64,000 bases of DNA from Chamaecrista fasciculata (GCA_003254925.1 QANZ01041583.1:1-64000); one strand, 5' to 3'; shown: positions 10,935-24,953, counted from the stretch's first letter. Translations and numbers: made by a program. The notes: generated by a model from the sequence alone, not told the origin.

Positions 10935-12650
10935 CAAAAAGTTATTGACGCTCTAAAGAAGAGCTAGAAGGCAGGAGGGACGCCTCCAAAAGCTTTCTTC
11001 CAGGCGCTCCGCGCGCCCATGAGCCGAGAAGTTGCTCATACGCCATGCTGGTCCATTACCTCATGGCTGGCTAGCCCCCCCCCCCCCCAGTCCGGTCGCC
11101 AACTCAGTTGGGCGGACACACACATCCACATACATACACTTGCGCAAGTATCAAACACATCAAACAGATAAAGCATTGCAACGGGCATATTTATCGCACT
11201 AATCCAAACATTGGTCTTACGGCATCACATGAATCCTGGCCACACGGCCACACAATTCTTCAATAGAAAAGGGCGCACATGCCCTATCAAACTCAAAGGG
11301 GAACACCCCCGAAATTACAAATTCTTTACAAAGGATGACCTAGTCATCCGAAATCACTGTGGCGATCGCCCCTCTGCCAACTCCAATCCGTGGATGGCCG
11401 TCACTCGGCGGGTCAGGCATCGGCCCGCCCGGCTCATCATCATCCGCCCGCATGCGGATCTCATGCCCGCCTCGTTCAAGTCGGGGTTCAGCAGACAATT
11501 GCTTCCGGCAATTCTCAATCCTACGGGCGGACACATTGATGTAACACCAGTATCACCGCTTCCGTATACATGGCCGCACGCCATGGCCTCCTTGGCATTC
11601 CATGCTCCCATGGTCGCCCGCCCCGGCAACCTCGACGCTCCATATCCCCTCGATGTGGACGCGCGACCTTCCTATCCTTCCTCCGCGGGGAGGCAAGAGT
11701 ACTCCTGCACATTTTGGGCGTACGCCTCCGAGGCTTGGCCGCCAAGGCTTTGCCTCCAAGAGTTTGCCTCCAAGGCTTTACCTCCAAGGGTTGCCGCCAG
11801 GGGTTCCCACCAAGGGTTGCCGCTAAGGCCTTGCCACCACGGCTTTGCCGCCAAGGCTCTGCCGCCTGCCTAAGTTACGTGCATACGCCCGGCGTCGGTT
11901 CCATCGATCGTTTCCCTCTCTGAGCGCACGCCCAGAGGCAGCAACGGACGCACACATTTGCTTCTTTAAGGAGGGACTTGTGATACATCACTATTTGGGC
12001 GTACGCCTAAACGGCCCTCGAACCGGGCCTCTTCTCCCCTCCACGCCTTGCAAGGCGCCCTCGAGCCAATCGGGTGCCCTCCGCACAGGTGGGGCGACCC
12101 CTCCACCCAGGAGCATGGCGCCCGCCTCCAGCTTAACACTTAGTCACCCACGACTACCTCGCTCCGCACAGTTAGGGGCGCCCCCCCTCCACCCAGGAGC
12201 ATGGCGCCCGCCTCCAGATTAAACACTCAGTCACCCACGACTACCTCGCTCCGCAATCCACGCTACGGGAAATCGTGGGCTACTGACTTGTTCACACCCA
12301 CGTTCTCCAGTATTATGGCGACCGCCCGGCAACACAGCAGGCAACCACCCACGATTGCCTTGCTCCGCAATTCTCGGTCTCCACCATCCTCGCTGGTGGA
12401 GATCGTGTCTGGTTACGTGGTGCGCCCCGTGCGCTGACCACCTCTCTCCCCCTGCTCTATAAATAGGGCTCAACCCAGCAGTTCAAGGTTAGCTACTTCT
12501 TACACTCTGAAATTCTCTTACTCTCTGATTACTCTCTTACTAACTTGAGCGTCGGAGTACACTTCGCAGGGCCCCCCTGTGAAGCTCTTGCAGGTTCTTG
12601 CTCAACACTTGGCTCTTGCAGCCCATCCCGGTGAACTAGGTAAGTGCTAG
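10935..12650 (+). mobile_element. GC-rich LTR-like segment, probably Ty3/Gypsy (Tat-like)
   Basis: About 1.7 kb of strikingly GC-rich DNA inside an AT-rich region. It carries a poly-C run at 11077-11088, short tandem 'gccaaggctttgcct'-like units (11725-11870), a ~90-bp direct duplication (about 12090-12250) and a TATA box (ctataaata, 12457-12465). A CT-rich leader with 'cttgagcgtcggagt' follows; that phrase is common near the 3' end of Tat-like LTRs. Together this looks like the U3-R-U5 of one LTR. No primer binding site, internal domain or target duplication was found, so it may be a solo or truncated LTR. The ~220-codon frame at 11211-11873 starts at TTG and simply reads through the repeats. 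Confidence 0.6.
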
Positions 12651-15600
12651 CCATTTTCCAGTTTATCACTATTTAAATTTAATCATTTCTTGTTTAATTT
12701 CTTTAACTTCAAAAGATTAATAAAAATCTACTAATCCTAATCATTTTTTTTTACCAAAGAAAAAAAAAGTTAGATCACCTATTATATATATATATGAGAT
12801 AAATAAATTAATATATGATATGATATTAATAAAGCCACCAACTTTTAATAATCGTTCGTCTCAATTTTAATGTAAAATATTAATATAGATTAAATTAAAC
12901 TATCGTTTTCACACAGACATTTAATTTGATTATGTTATGTACGTATGGTATGAGAATCTCTATTCTAAAAATAAAATTATAGTGCAAGTATAGAATTATA
13001 TAAAATAACACAATAAAATTTATAAAAAAAACTAAAATAATAAAAACATAAAAATCACTCAACTAATATAAACTAACTAGGCTCAAATTTTATTAAAATA
13101 ATATTAAAACATCTTAATAAAACCCAAAATAAGGCTTACATCATTCAAATTTATAGACTTATCAAGATTGTATCTGAGTATGGTCGAGAATCAAACTTCT
13201 CAAAGCAGAAAGTCTTTAAGGATAGTTCAAGAGCAATAATGCCTCTTAGATCGGTTCAAAGAACTATGTAATAGAAAGGGAATAGCCAAGAAACCTCCCA
13301 CACACTCTATAGCAAAATGAGGTTGTTGAAAGAAGAAATAGAATTCTCTTGAAAATTGTTAGGTCCATATGATGGCCCAAGAAAATCTCCCATCTCGAAT
13401 TGGGGGATGTCTTGCTTATAGCTACTTTTAAATTTAACCTTGTTCCCTCCAAATTTGTGACTATGACACATTACGAGATGTGGCCAAGTAAATGATCTGA
13501 CCAACGTGTGCTAAGAGTATGGTGTGTGCAACATACGTCAATAATCCTTCCCACAAACATGGGAAGCTTGGCCCTAGAGACAAGAAATGTATCTTTAAAA
13601 GATACTCTTCATTGGGAAAAAAAAAATGAAGATGGTTCTATATCACAAAGGTTGAATCAAGGGATGTTACATGCCTTGAATCAAGGGACCAACAATCCAC
13701 CTAAGAGAAGTAATATTAGGATTTAGGATTATGGTTCCATGTTGTCGTTACAACATTGAAGGGGAATCTTTAATCGTTTCACTTGACGAAAGAGAAGAGC
13801 TAGCTAAAATAGTTCAACATGTTCAATGAAGACCAACCAAGTATATGAGACTTGGTAGATCTAGCTCTGAGTCATAGGACAATCGAGAACAAGTAAATTC
13901 TTAAAATCAAAGGAATGCAGGCAAAGCGTGTTTAGTAGTACCTAAAGGATATACACAACAATAAGGTACCAATTGCGAAAAGACTTTCTCGCCTATTGTA
14001 AAATTCAGTTCTACAAGGTTGACATTATTGAAATTTTCATTGACAAAATAAAAACTTACAATTTCATTGACAAAATAAAATCTTTTGTCATTTTTAAATG
14101 TTTATGTAATTTTTTTTGCACAAAAAAAATTCAAAAAGATTTCATATCCATTATTAATTTTAAGGATTTTCTATTTTATTTTAGAATTTAAAATTAAGAA
14201 TAATTTTAATACAAACCTTGACCTTGGTATATGAAAAATCCAAAAAATATTAATAAGTAATACAATATATGAGGATTGTACAGTGTTGTACATAACAGAT
14301 AACGAGATCTTTTGGAAGACAAAAAAATGACAAGACATTGCATGAAACGTAATTTTACACGCAAGTCATATCTTCTCCTATCTTCCATTTCTTTGTTTTG
14401 TTTTTGGGCCTCATCCTGTCTTCCATTTCTTCATCATGTCTTTATCAAAGCCTAGGGATACAAATTTCTTTTAGGATAGTTGGGGCCTTGGGGGTACTCA
14501 TTCGTATACTAATTTATAAAATACAAATAGAATGCAAGTATTGAATAAAATGAGTAAATACAGATATGGAAAGTAATTAAATTACTGAATACTTTATCCA
14601 TTGTCATATCTAATCAAGTCTTCAAAGTTCAAACCACCATGGAGATATGTTTTCCTTTTTTGAGTGAGAGATTCAAAATTTGGCATGTGAATTCGGACGG
14701 ATATTCCAATTGTCATATACCCCTAATCGTATAAAACTCATAAACCATCCCATTAAATGGACCAGCATGAAGAGAAGAAATTAAGACAGCTTTATATATT
14801 TTAATTGTTTAGGGTATAAACAAAGTAACAAACCAAACCCTTTTAAGGTTAATTAGATGAGCAAGTATATATATATATATAAACATTTTTTAATCAAAAA
14901 AACTTGAATTGTATCATAATTTCTTGCACATGGGTGTCCTACCATTTGTGCCAAAAGTCTAGCAAATTAAAGACTTCTTGAAGATCGAGAGAAAACAAAC
15001 ACTAGATTCTCCTTACAGATTAGAGAAAGAGAATTAATGAAACCACTTCTTGGGTATATAGTATGAGTTTCTTTTAGTTGAGTAACTAAAGTTCAAATTT
15101 TTAGTTATTTCAATAAGTATATTTTTCAAAATTCAAACTTCTATTTCACATATCAAAATTAGCAGGTTTAAGAGAAAAAAATTATGTAAGACTTTAAAGT
15201 TAAAAAAACAAATCTTCACCGACTAACTGGTTAAGCTTACGACTGGGTCAACAAAGATAAATATATAGTGAGATTTTGTAGTCTATTTAAGTGGTCTTAA
15301 TAGTATTACTTGTAGTTGTTTTTGGTTGAGAAGATGTGACAAAGATATTTTCTTTTCGTATAACATAACTATTATCTATTGAAATGTAATCTTGTTGGAG
15401 ACACGTATTATTAAATATTAAATGTAAATATTTTAAAAAAATATTAAAATTAAATTGTATATATCCTAATTTCTTGCACATGGATGTCCTACTTCTTCCT
15501 AGCATCAATACACGCCTCCACACCTCCATTCAAAGAATTAGAATATTACATTCAGCCACTATCCTTGACAGCAAAATAAATAAAATAATCACATATATAT

Positions 15601-16090
15601 ATTTGTGAAAACTAATAAAATCAAAATTAGGAAACAACGTATGTAGAATATTGTCACACAATATATGAAGAATTAGAATTTTGGGTCAAAATCCAATATT
15701 AATATATCCATATATCAACCCACATATATATACTTACGTATGCATGTGTTGTCAAGAAATGTGCATTATCACACTCATAAATGCAAGCTTGGCATGTGCA
15801 TTAATTCTTCAATGTTGAGGCATCAACGGAATTAGCTACCCCACCTAATCTGTGTTAAATTGTATACATCGACATTTTTTTATAATAATTTCAAAATAAT
15901 AATAATCGAATCAGCTCCACCTCAAATCTTGTCATCCCCCTAACTATATTTGACCTTGAAAATAGATAGACGACCTTGAATTCTCAGGACTACAAAATTA
16001 GTTAATTTTAGTTGAAAGAAATAAAATAATTTATGGTTAAACGGTATTTTGCTCTATTATTATATATTGTTTATTATTATTCATATATAA
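12651..16090. other. AT-rich intergenic stretch without recognised genes
   Basis: No supported gene was seen. 13140-13960 is less AT-rich and could be an old transposon fragment, but no domain was recognised. Short (TA)n tracts occur at 14866-14880. The end of the stretch (about 15845-16075) is one copy of a duplicated segment listed separately. Confidence 0.4.
15845..16075 (+). repeat. Direct duplication, copy A
   Basis: The segment from 'aattgtatacatcgacattttt' through 'cgaatcagctccacctcaaa' to 'ccttgaattctcagga' is repeated in the same orientation at about 17488-17740, with about 85-90% identity by eye. Non-coding. Confidence 0.7.
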
Positions 16091-16100
16091 TTATTAGTTG

Positions 16101-16960
16101 GGTCGAATGATCAAATTGATCCTAAATGTATACCTTGATTAAGTTTATTTTATTCTAATTGTTTCAAAAGCTTCACATTGGTCCTAAATATTTTCATTTA
16201 ATTTCATTTTGGTCCTAAAATATTGAATATGGTCATATATCTCTTTCGTTTCAAGTTTGAATATGATAATTTCATAGCTACATATAAGTTTCTTTTGACG
16301 ATTATTTTCTCTACCCAGTTGGGGTCGTCAATCCCCAAAGTGGGCCGCTCATTTCATTGTCAAACAAGCAAAGTTTGGCATATTTCTGATCTTGTTCAAA
16401 TCCAAATGTGACGAGTTCGAAATTACGAGTTAGTCTTAACGAGTTCTGTTTTATCCAGTTGAGACCGTCAACAAATGAGGCCAAATCAAGTTTGAAAGTG
16501 AATTTGGGACCAAAAAGTACAAATTTATGAATAATTGGTCTCAAACCCGTATCCAATTTGACATTTTTTGTTGACGGTACTAACTAAGCAAAAAAATAAC
16601 TCATTAAAAGAAACTTATAACTCTAAACTAATTACATTCGGTCTTGAAACGAGAAAAATATGACCAACTTTGTTTGTTTGACCGTGAAACGCACAAGTGG
16701 AACTTTTGGGACTCGAATTGACCTCTTTTGCTAACAGTTCCAACAAGATAGAGAAAATACTTGTAAAAAATGACACATATAGTGCTCTGAATTCATCATA
16801 TTCGGAACTTGAATATGAGAAAGATATGACCACATTCTGTAGTTTGGGACCAAAATAAAACTAAATAAAAATATTTATGGCCAATATGAAATTTCTTAAA
16901 CATTTAGGACCAAAATAAATTTAAGGGCATACATCTAAGACCAATTTGAATATTTGACCT
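16101..16960. mobile_element. Fold-back element of the 'TTTGGTCC' family
   Basis: The left terminus (ggtcgaatgatcaaattgatc) and right terminus (complement of aggtcaaatattcaaattgg) are inverted, as are internal 'ggtcatatatctctttcgttt'-type segments. The interior repeats 'acgagttcgaaattacgagtt' and 'ccgtcaacaaatgaggccaaat' phrases shared with 1636, 57282, 61162 and 63155. Non-coding. Flanks resemble each other only weakly. Confidence 0.55.
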
Positions 16961-17487
16961 ATTATTTATATGGATTTCACTTACAAAGATATATATTAAT
17001 AATTAATAATTAACAAAATTCAACACATGCAGTTAGCTAGTAAGTAGTTGAATTCTTTAAAAAAGATATTTTAAATTGAATTTGAGTCAAACTGTGTGTA
17101 TGAAAAAAAATAAGTAAGAAGTTGTTTTAATATTTCGGTAACCTCCTATTATTCTTTAATCTGCTTAATGGTTTACATTGTATTTTATTTAATATACAAT
17201 TTGAGAACTCTCCAAATTATAATTGATGATATAAATATACAATATATGTCATGGTTTTGAATTACGATTGAGCTAGCAAATAAAAAAAATGTCACTGAAA
17301 GAAGTACAATTGAATCAAGTGATCTTATTTCTTATCACATGGTTACAATTTGAAATCATAATCCATGGAAAAGAAATTTGTGTACATTTTTGCAATTTGT
17401 CATTTATTATTGCAAGTTTTTGCAACTAAGTCGATATATATATATATATATATATAAGACTGCATTGAATTTATTGCAGCTAATGTT

Positions 17488-17760
17488 AAATTGTATCGAC
17501 ATTTTTCTTATATATATATAAAAAAACAATAGTCGAATCAGCTCCACCTCAAATCTTGTCATTCCCCTAGCTATTTTTGACCTCCAAAATAGATAGACCT
17601 TGAATTCTCAGGAGTCGGGACTACACGATTAATTATACATAGTTGAAAGGAAAAAAAATATCTAGATTAAAGAATATTTAATATAGTTGATGAAAGAAAA
17701 AAAAATCTTGGTTAAAAAATATCTTATTCTAATATTATTATTTTTCATATGTTATTGTTT
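17488..17760 (+). repeat. Direct duplication, copy B
   Basis: Partner of the segment at 15845-16075. It differs by a short insertion (gtcggg) near 17606 and several A-tract length changes. Confidence 0.7.
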
Positions 17761-18093
17761 ATAATTAGTAGTGGGCTAAATGAGAGATTATTATATGTAT
17801 TATATTTTAAATAATAAAAAGTAAATAGTTAGAAGTTATTTTTTTATTAAAAAGAAACGGGTTAATACAGAATAGAAATAGATCCAAGATTAAAAGAATC
17901 TATCTCAAAATCCAAAGACTGCTAACAAGTTTGAAACGCTTATCTGTGGTGGAATGGATCTGAATAATTTTAATGAAGAATCATGCATAAACACTAAAAC
18001 ATAAAAAAGAAACCTGAAATATGATTTAAATAAGAGGAGAATAATTGTAGAACCAGAGATAGTTAACCGATTTCCATTATTCTCAGTGAGAGA

Positions 18094-18094
18094 N
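18094..18094. other. Ambiguous base (n)
   Basis: A single undetermined base in an AT-rich non-genic stretch. Confidence 0.95.
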
Positions 18095-18996
18095 TTTGTT
18101 TTGGCCTGGTACCTATATTGATTTCTCTTGTATTTTAGCTGTCGATTTTTATTCCTACACATGCGAATCAATAAAAAATCAAATTTTCCAAGGTTAAATA
18201 ATCATTTTGGTCCTCAAACTATAGAATAAACAATATTCAAAAAAATTTGAATTGTTAGTTTGCATATATTTCATATATAGAAGAATTTATATTTAATTAC
18301 AATATAGAACATTTATAAATTTACTGTATATATATGTAATTGACACACACAAGTGAATAATAATATCCTCTTTTTTCCTCACATGCATGTATTTTTCATT
18401 TGAGACAATCTCATTCAAAATATTGTCAAACACTAAATAAATACTTTTTCAGTTTTTCTTCAACAAAAATTCAAACTTTATTTCATCTCATTTAAATTCA
18501 AAAACATTGCATGATTTTCCACGTACCAACCTCTCATCATTTCTATCCTCGTCTCCTAACTTTGCAACATGATTCACACTTTCTCCAATCCTATCTCTTT
18601 AGGATTTTTAAACAATTAATTAAGAAATTGAGCAAACTGAGAGAACTGAAAAGAATTGAAGGAATGAGAGACTTTTCATTTCTCAATCAATGGGCAACAT
18701 TAGATTGTTACATATGTCGTCTATATATGTATAAATGTGAAATGTACTCATTTAATTTTTAGGGATAGAGACCCCACAAAACGGTGAGCATGATCCTTGT
18801 CTTCAGAATTTCTTGAGAAATTAAACATTTTCTTGGGCCCTCCATTTTCATGTCCCCTCCAAGAAAAAAGTTTTATAAATCAAATGTTTTGAGAATTTCG
18901 GTCATCTCTAAATTAAGTCAATAAACAAATTATATAACATGCGGCTTAATTATTTATTAGTTTGTTATCAATCAATCTCACTCCATATAAATTTAA

Positions 18997-19383
18997 GGGT
19001 AAATTTCATTTTGGTATCTTGTTCTAGACCAATTCCATTTTGGTATCATGTTCTTTCAAAAGTGACACTTTAATACATTTTTCTTTCAAAAATGTCATTT
19101 TGGTACTCTGTTCTTCCAAATGTGACATTTTGGTACCTTGTTTTTTGGACCAATTCTACTTTGGTACCCAAAAAAGATACAATAGGGTAACAAATAGTGA
19201 AAGAATAGGGTACCAAAGTGAAATTAGTCTGAAGAACATGGGTACCAAAATGTCACTTTTGAAAGAACAGGGTACCAAAATGACATTTTTGAAAGAATAG
19301 GATACAAAAGTGTCACTTTTAAAAGAACAGGGTACCAAAGTGGAATTGGTCCATAGAACAGGGTACCAAAGTGAAATTTATCC
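18997..19383. mobile_element. Mutator-like MITE with perfect 9-bp target duplication
   Basis: The ends are GGGTAAATTTCATTTTGG and the complement CCAAAGTGAAATTTATCC. They are bounded by the direct repeat taaatttaa at 18988-18996 and 19384-19392. The arms are made of tandem ~30-bp units built on 'ttggtacc...gttctttcaaaa', so the whole 387 bp can fold into one hairpin. A 9-bp duplication is the hallmark size of Mutator-like elements. Close relatives are at 54201 and 46800. No transposase. Confidence 0.85.
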
Positions 19384-19392
19384 TAAATTTAA

Positions 19393-22300
19393 AGAAAAAA
19401 GGACTCAATCATGTAACAAAGGTGCATTTTGTTTGAGAAAACATTTGTTGTTTTGATCATTTTCTTCTTTTGAAATCTCTATTTTTATTTTTAATTTTTT
19501 AGTATTTGAGAGACATATTTGTTTTATAATGTTAATATTTCGTTTTTATTTATTTTAGAATTATGTTAACTTGTAACTAAAATAACTCATATATGTATAA
19601 ATATGTTTGATTATTATTAAATAATTATATCAATACATCAAAAGGATTTACCTTTATTAAATTTTTTTTAAAAAATCACAAGTTATTTTTTGAAAATATT
19701 GAAAATTAAACTTTCTTTTTTACATTTCTTGATTTTAGCTTTTTTTAAAAAAAAAAAATTTAAAATTATGTTAAACACATTTCTAATTGTATATTCTATT
19801 TTCATTAAAAGTAAAAAAAATAAATGATGAAATCAACCATACCCTAATTATTTCATAGCGAAATTTTAGGTATAGAGTTTAAACATTCCATATATACAAT
19901 AGGTTGTAAAAAAAAAATAGAATTATGTAATCCTTATTAATAGCTATAATTTTTGGTTTTTTGATCCCCATATAAGTATAAAAACTAGGCAAGAGAAAGT
20001 ATGTATATAAAAATCGAAAATTAGTTTGAAAGAAGCAAAATGGTGAAGTGTGAGTGTTAATATATTTACTTACACTCACATGCATGTGATTGTGAGGGAG
20101 GAACCAGAACACAAGAGAAATACAGCAAGTGCATGTGGATTGTCTCTCTTCATATGTTATAATAATAAACAAATAAAGAAAAGTGGTATATTAAGAAAAA
20201 GGCAAAAATATAATTGGTATCCCAAATAATTGGGGTAAATTTTAGTTGTACCCTTGAACTTTTTTATTATTAATTATATCCTTAAATTTCACATTTGTCT
20301 TGCAAAATTTAACACTATCTAAATTGATAACGAAAAATTAATAGTGGTGTGGCTAATAATTCTTTTTCCTTATTTTGGTGTCAATTATACTCTCAAAGAT
20401 TGATATTCTTGTTAATTTTACTTCAAATATTTTAAATTTTGTGTTAATTACATACCTAAAAATATTGATCACAGTGTGATGTTAATAATAATACTTTAAA
20501 AATACTTTAAAAATACAGCTAAAATTTTGGAGCACAATTAATAATAATAATACTTTAAAAATACAGCTAAAATTTATCTCATAGTTTAGAATTACCAAAA
20601 ATGCTTTTAACTAAAAATAGAAAAGAAAAAGACAAATGGCTCTTGGGATTGACCATCTTTTGTGTATTTTTATAATTTTTCATATAATTTATGCATGACT
20701 GACTTTATTTTTTAACCCTAGCTCCTGCTAGGATGGGACCATTTTGATGACTTTGATGGCTTATAAAAAAAGTTTCCCACTCAAAATATGAACGCATGTG
20801 AAATCATATGATCTATCTTCACAGTAATTAATATAATTAACAATAATATATGATATTTCAGAAAAGAAAGGGTCAGAAGATGTAACCTAAGTAAGGGATA
20901 ATGTAAAATATACACATAAAATCAAGACAATCTCAGCAAGTAGGGTATAGGCCAAATATCAGCTAAAGATTTTTTCTCAGGTGATCAATCGAGTTTGGGC
21001 AGTTTTTTTTAGACTAAAGTATTCATCAGATAATAATGATTGATTTTTTTGTCACAGATCCTTTATTTAAAGATAAATAATTGATAATTGATTGAAAAAT
21101 ATTTTTTATATTTAAAGATAAAAATTTGAACCCTTATCATTTAATTAAAAGATCAAGTAAATAACCATTAGGTTACACTCCTGTAATTGAGTTTGGACTT
21201 TGGACAGCTTTTATTTGATTTAATAGTTGAGATAATGTAAATTAAAGTATCAATAAAAAATAATTCACAAAAAAAATCAATGAAACACTTTCAAGTTTCA
21301 ACAATAGAATTATTCTGAAAGAGTACGTTAATGATTGAAACTTCATGGTGAATTGCACTATATCATGATATCTTGTTATTTCACAAAAATATTTTATTTA
21401 AGTAATTGACTAACTACTATTCTCATTTTTTATTATTTTCACCTCTTTTAATCTCTAATCTTAATTGTGATTTCTTCATTAATTTTTTTATTTTAACTCA
21501 CTATTTCTGAACACATTTTTTTCTTAATTGTACCATTACTTAAATAAAATATAAAATAAACTTTTAAACGTCTAAATTGAACCACCCAAATCGCTATTTA
21601 TTAGTTTAGTTAAACAAATTTTTTAACCATTTAGTTAAAAGTTATTTTAAACTGATACGATTGGTTTGGGTAAAAAATTTGTTTAAAACCTTTTAAACAA
21701 CATAACAATATTATTAAATATTTTTATTTATAATTAACATATGAAAACAGAGAGAGCAACAAATATTTTGTGATGTTTTTTAGTAATATTTGAAAAAAAA
21801 CAACAGAAAAAAAAAAAGATATGGTCATCTGTAATCTGACCAGAAAAACAAATATATGAATATGTTATTTTAGAGAAAAAACAAGTTCCAATTCTCTGAT
21901 GAGTGATGACTAAAACTATTTTTTATAGAAAATAACATATAAATACAAATCATGCAAAACATAAAAGTGTTCTGGGAAAGTGAGTAGTGCTTTTTTCTAA
22001 ATGTAGAAAAACTCATTATTTAATATTGTAATAATTATTTTTATGTTTTAAAAATAAAAAATAAATTGACTTCTCAATAATAAATTGCAAGCCTAACTTA
22101 CTAAATAGATGATTACATTAATCAAAAGTTAACTTTACTTCATGATGATCATCATATGATAATTTAGAGAAGAGTAAAATATATTTCATATTGGAAAATG
22201 CAATTTTTAATTGAGATTTAGTTGGTCAAAGTATAAGAATAAAGATGATTATACTGATTAAAAAGCTAATTAACTTCAATATAAAAAGTAATCTAAACAT

Positions 22301-23377
22301 TGTAGGACAGTTTTATTTATTTTTTTAAAGGAAAAACTCTATTTTAATAATCAATAAATAGGATTATCATTGTCCTCCAAAGTTGTTAGTTTTGAGTGGT
22401 GTTGCTTCCCTAGGAGCGTTTCAATTTATCTTTGTTTAGGCTCCTTCCCCCACCAAACAAAAATAGTCATTGTTTATGTTACTCTTGTATTTAAATTTTA
22501 TCTATAATTTAATAACTCAATTATTATAATATTAATTTGAAGAGTTTTTAGCTTACATTAAATATTTTCATGAGGGTAATAATATTGTATTAAAATAGTG
22601 GTTAGAACTGAAAAAAATAGGTACATTAAATTGACAATAATAATTTTTTAAAGATTAAATTAAAAGTATTATTTTATTTAGAAATAACTGAAATAATTAT
22701 TTTTTTCTATTTTATAGTCACTTTATTATATATTTCTGAATTAAATGTATATAAATTTTTCATATACTTGTTATCAAATTAAAATTCATTACAAATAAAG
22801 ATCAAAGAATTTATGTAAACAAAAAAAACTATATATTCTTAAAGAACTTATCAGTCAACTTAAGTTTATCACTTAAAATGAAAAATTACGAAAAACAACT
22901 ATTTAAATTCACTAATGTTTTTTTATATACCAATGGAATATATAGGCAAAATTGTTATACATTTCGTGTTAAAATATATTGTTAAAAATGTGCCATTTAA
23001 TAAAAACAATTTTTTAAAAATTTTCGAGTCATTTACTGATTAATAAATTTAATAATAAAAATATTGATAACCTTATCTGAATATTTCTTTTTCTTTTCAT
23101 ACCGACACAAACTAAAGGCTTGTTAGAGAGTGTATGATCATTTTAAGCAGGTGGTGGCCAAGGGAGCATTAATTAATAGGATAAGAAGAGGAGATTAGTG
23201 GGATTTTAATTTTCTGAATTTTCACATTTATCATATTTTTTGTTCACCCGGGCATTCAAAATTTTATCTCAATCAATTTAGATTTGACCTAAATTATAAT
23301 TTAACTGTTGTGGGAGAGTCTTTTAAGAGAAAGTAACTGCATCCATAATATCTCAAATTTAAAACTTTATTTAAATA
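19393..23377. other. AT-rich intergenic stretch without recognised genes
   Basis: About 4 kb of AT-rich DNA with no frame showing family features. A diverged repeat-like segment occurs at 20210-20580, with a 40-bp local duplication around 'tactttaaaaatacagctaaaat' (about 20490-20575). One SINE candidate is listed separately. Confidence 0.4.
21000..21186 (-). mobile_element. Candidate tRNA-derived SINE
   Basis: On the - strand a tRNA-like head starts near 21186: an A-box-like 'taacctaatggtt' and a B-box-like 'ggttcaaat' about 35 bases later. An AT-rich body follows, ending near a T run at 21005-21010 on the + strand. The body is not like the SINE at 6401. Low confidence, since short A/B-box matches arise by chance in AT-rich DNA. 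Confidence 0.35.
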
Positions 23378-23644
23378 CTCCCTCCGGCTGAATATCTGGT
23401 GTTTTAGAAAATCATTTTTGTTCCAAAATATCTGATGTTTTATAAATTCAAGAGAGCATTAATTATTTTTTTACCATTCTACCCCTATTAAATATAGTAG
23501 AGTCATAAATGTATAAACATTTTCCAAGTAATTTAATAGGGATAGTTTAGTCATTTTACTTCATTTTTCTCTTAATCTGTGTGTAAAGAAATAGTGGCTT
23601 AATAAGTAATTTAAATATAGTTTATAAACATTAACCGGAGGGAG
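23378..23644. mobile_element. Stowaway-type MITE with TA target duplication
   Basis: Perfect termini CTCCCTCCGG / CCGGAGGGAG flanked by TA on both sides (23376-23377 and 23645-23646). The 267-bp interior matches the elements at 9854 and, inverted, 60897. These are the classic features of Tc1/mariner-derived Stowaway MITEs of plants. Confidence 0.9.
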
Positions 23645-23646
23645 TA

Positions 23647-24704
23647 ATATTAAACTACTTATTATTTAAACCAACTCTTTTTCTAATACATTTATCATTT
23701 GTTAACAAAATGATAGTGGCTTCTCTTAATTAAAATTTGAATTTAAACTCATCACTTTTATAGAAGATTAGTTTAAAGAATAGTGGCTTCAGACCAACAA
23801 TAGCTCGTTGTAGTGATTGACAATCTACATCATAAATAAAAATATTTAGCTTTGATCTTTATCGTTAATATTATTGAGAAGACTTTAACTATTTATTATT
23901 TAATTAGTATAAGATTAGATTTTATTTAAACCGGCAAGGAGATAGACACAACAAAATTCATAGTTTTTTTTTTAAAATAAAGAATAGTGGCTAAGGCAAT
24001 GAGGCTTGTCTTTTCATTTCAATGTGTAATGGGAAATTACGTTGCCAAGTGTTGCATTTCTCACTTTATGAAAACTCTGGTTTGTCTGGTGTGAATGAAT
24101 GACTCTTTAATGGGGAAATTAAAGGAAAGGAAAGAACAACACTTTTTCTTTTTTTAATTTTTAATTTTCTTTTGTTTTTCTTTCCTGATTCTTCTTTGTT
24201 GAAAAACTTTTATGGAAGCAACCAATTAAAGGAAAAAGATTCTTCCCTCCATCAGAAAAGAGGGTGAGAGAATCTGATACAAACCCATAAAGGGTTTGAA
24301 AAGATGATATTATATAATTAAGATATTGACCATAAAAATATAATTTTTAAATATATTTATGAGGTTGATGCTGAAAACCCTGCCTGGACCTGTATAGTAT
24401 TTAAGAATGAGATTATTGTTATTGGGCCATTAGTGTCACACTCAATCTTAAATGCTGATTCAAAAATAAAAAACATTGTTTATTTGGGTATAAACAAAAA
24501 GAAAAAAGAAGCAGAAATGTCTTTCTTATTTTTCCATATCTAATTGTAAAAGTAAAAAATAAAAAATAAATAAACCGTATTTTTTTATTTTTAAATTTTT
24601 CTAAAATTAAGAAAATATTTTTTATTCTTAAACTTATGTTAAAATTATAATTTAATATATTATATATTTTTAAATTTTCTAGAAATATTAACTATTTCAT
24701 CTTT
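23647..24704. other. AT-rich intergenic stretch, nothing recognised
   Basis: Roughly 1 kb with no supported gene or complete repeat element. Confidence 0.4.
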
Positions 24705-24712
24705 AATATAGC

Positions 24713-24953
24713 CAAAGTGCAATTATGATCCCATATATTTTGTTTAGGTTTCAATTTGATCCTGCATATTTTTTTTATTACACTTTTAGTCTTATATTTT
24801 TGGCCAAATATAAAATTGGCCTCATATCTTTACCAAGAATATATGAGACCAATTCTGTATTTGACCAAAAAATATATGATCAAAAGTACAATATAAAAAT
24901 ATACGTGATCAAATTGAGACTTAAGCAAAATATATAAGACCATAAGTGCTCTT
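24713..24953. mobile_element. Short fold-back element, 'GACCAAAAGTA' family
   Basis: The left arm 'ccaaagtgcaattatgatccc' and the right-arm complement ('gaccataagtgctctttg') bracket a ~240-bp hairpin with 'ggcctcatatcttt' / 'atatgagaccaattctg' in its stem. It lies about 440 bp upstream of the putative CTP synthase TATA box. Confidence 0.6.

Noticed and set aside
11211..11873. 220-codon open frame in the GC-rich island
   Set aside because: It starts at TTG, overlaps open frames on both strands of the same GC-rich tandem repeats, and has no recognisable domain. GC-rich DNA lacks stop codons by chance.
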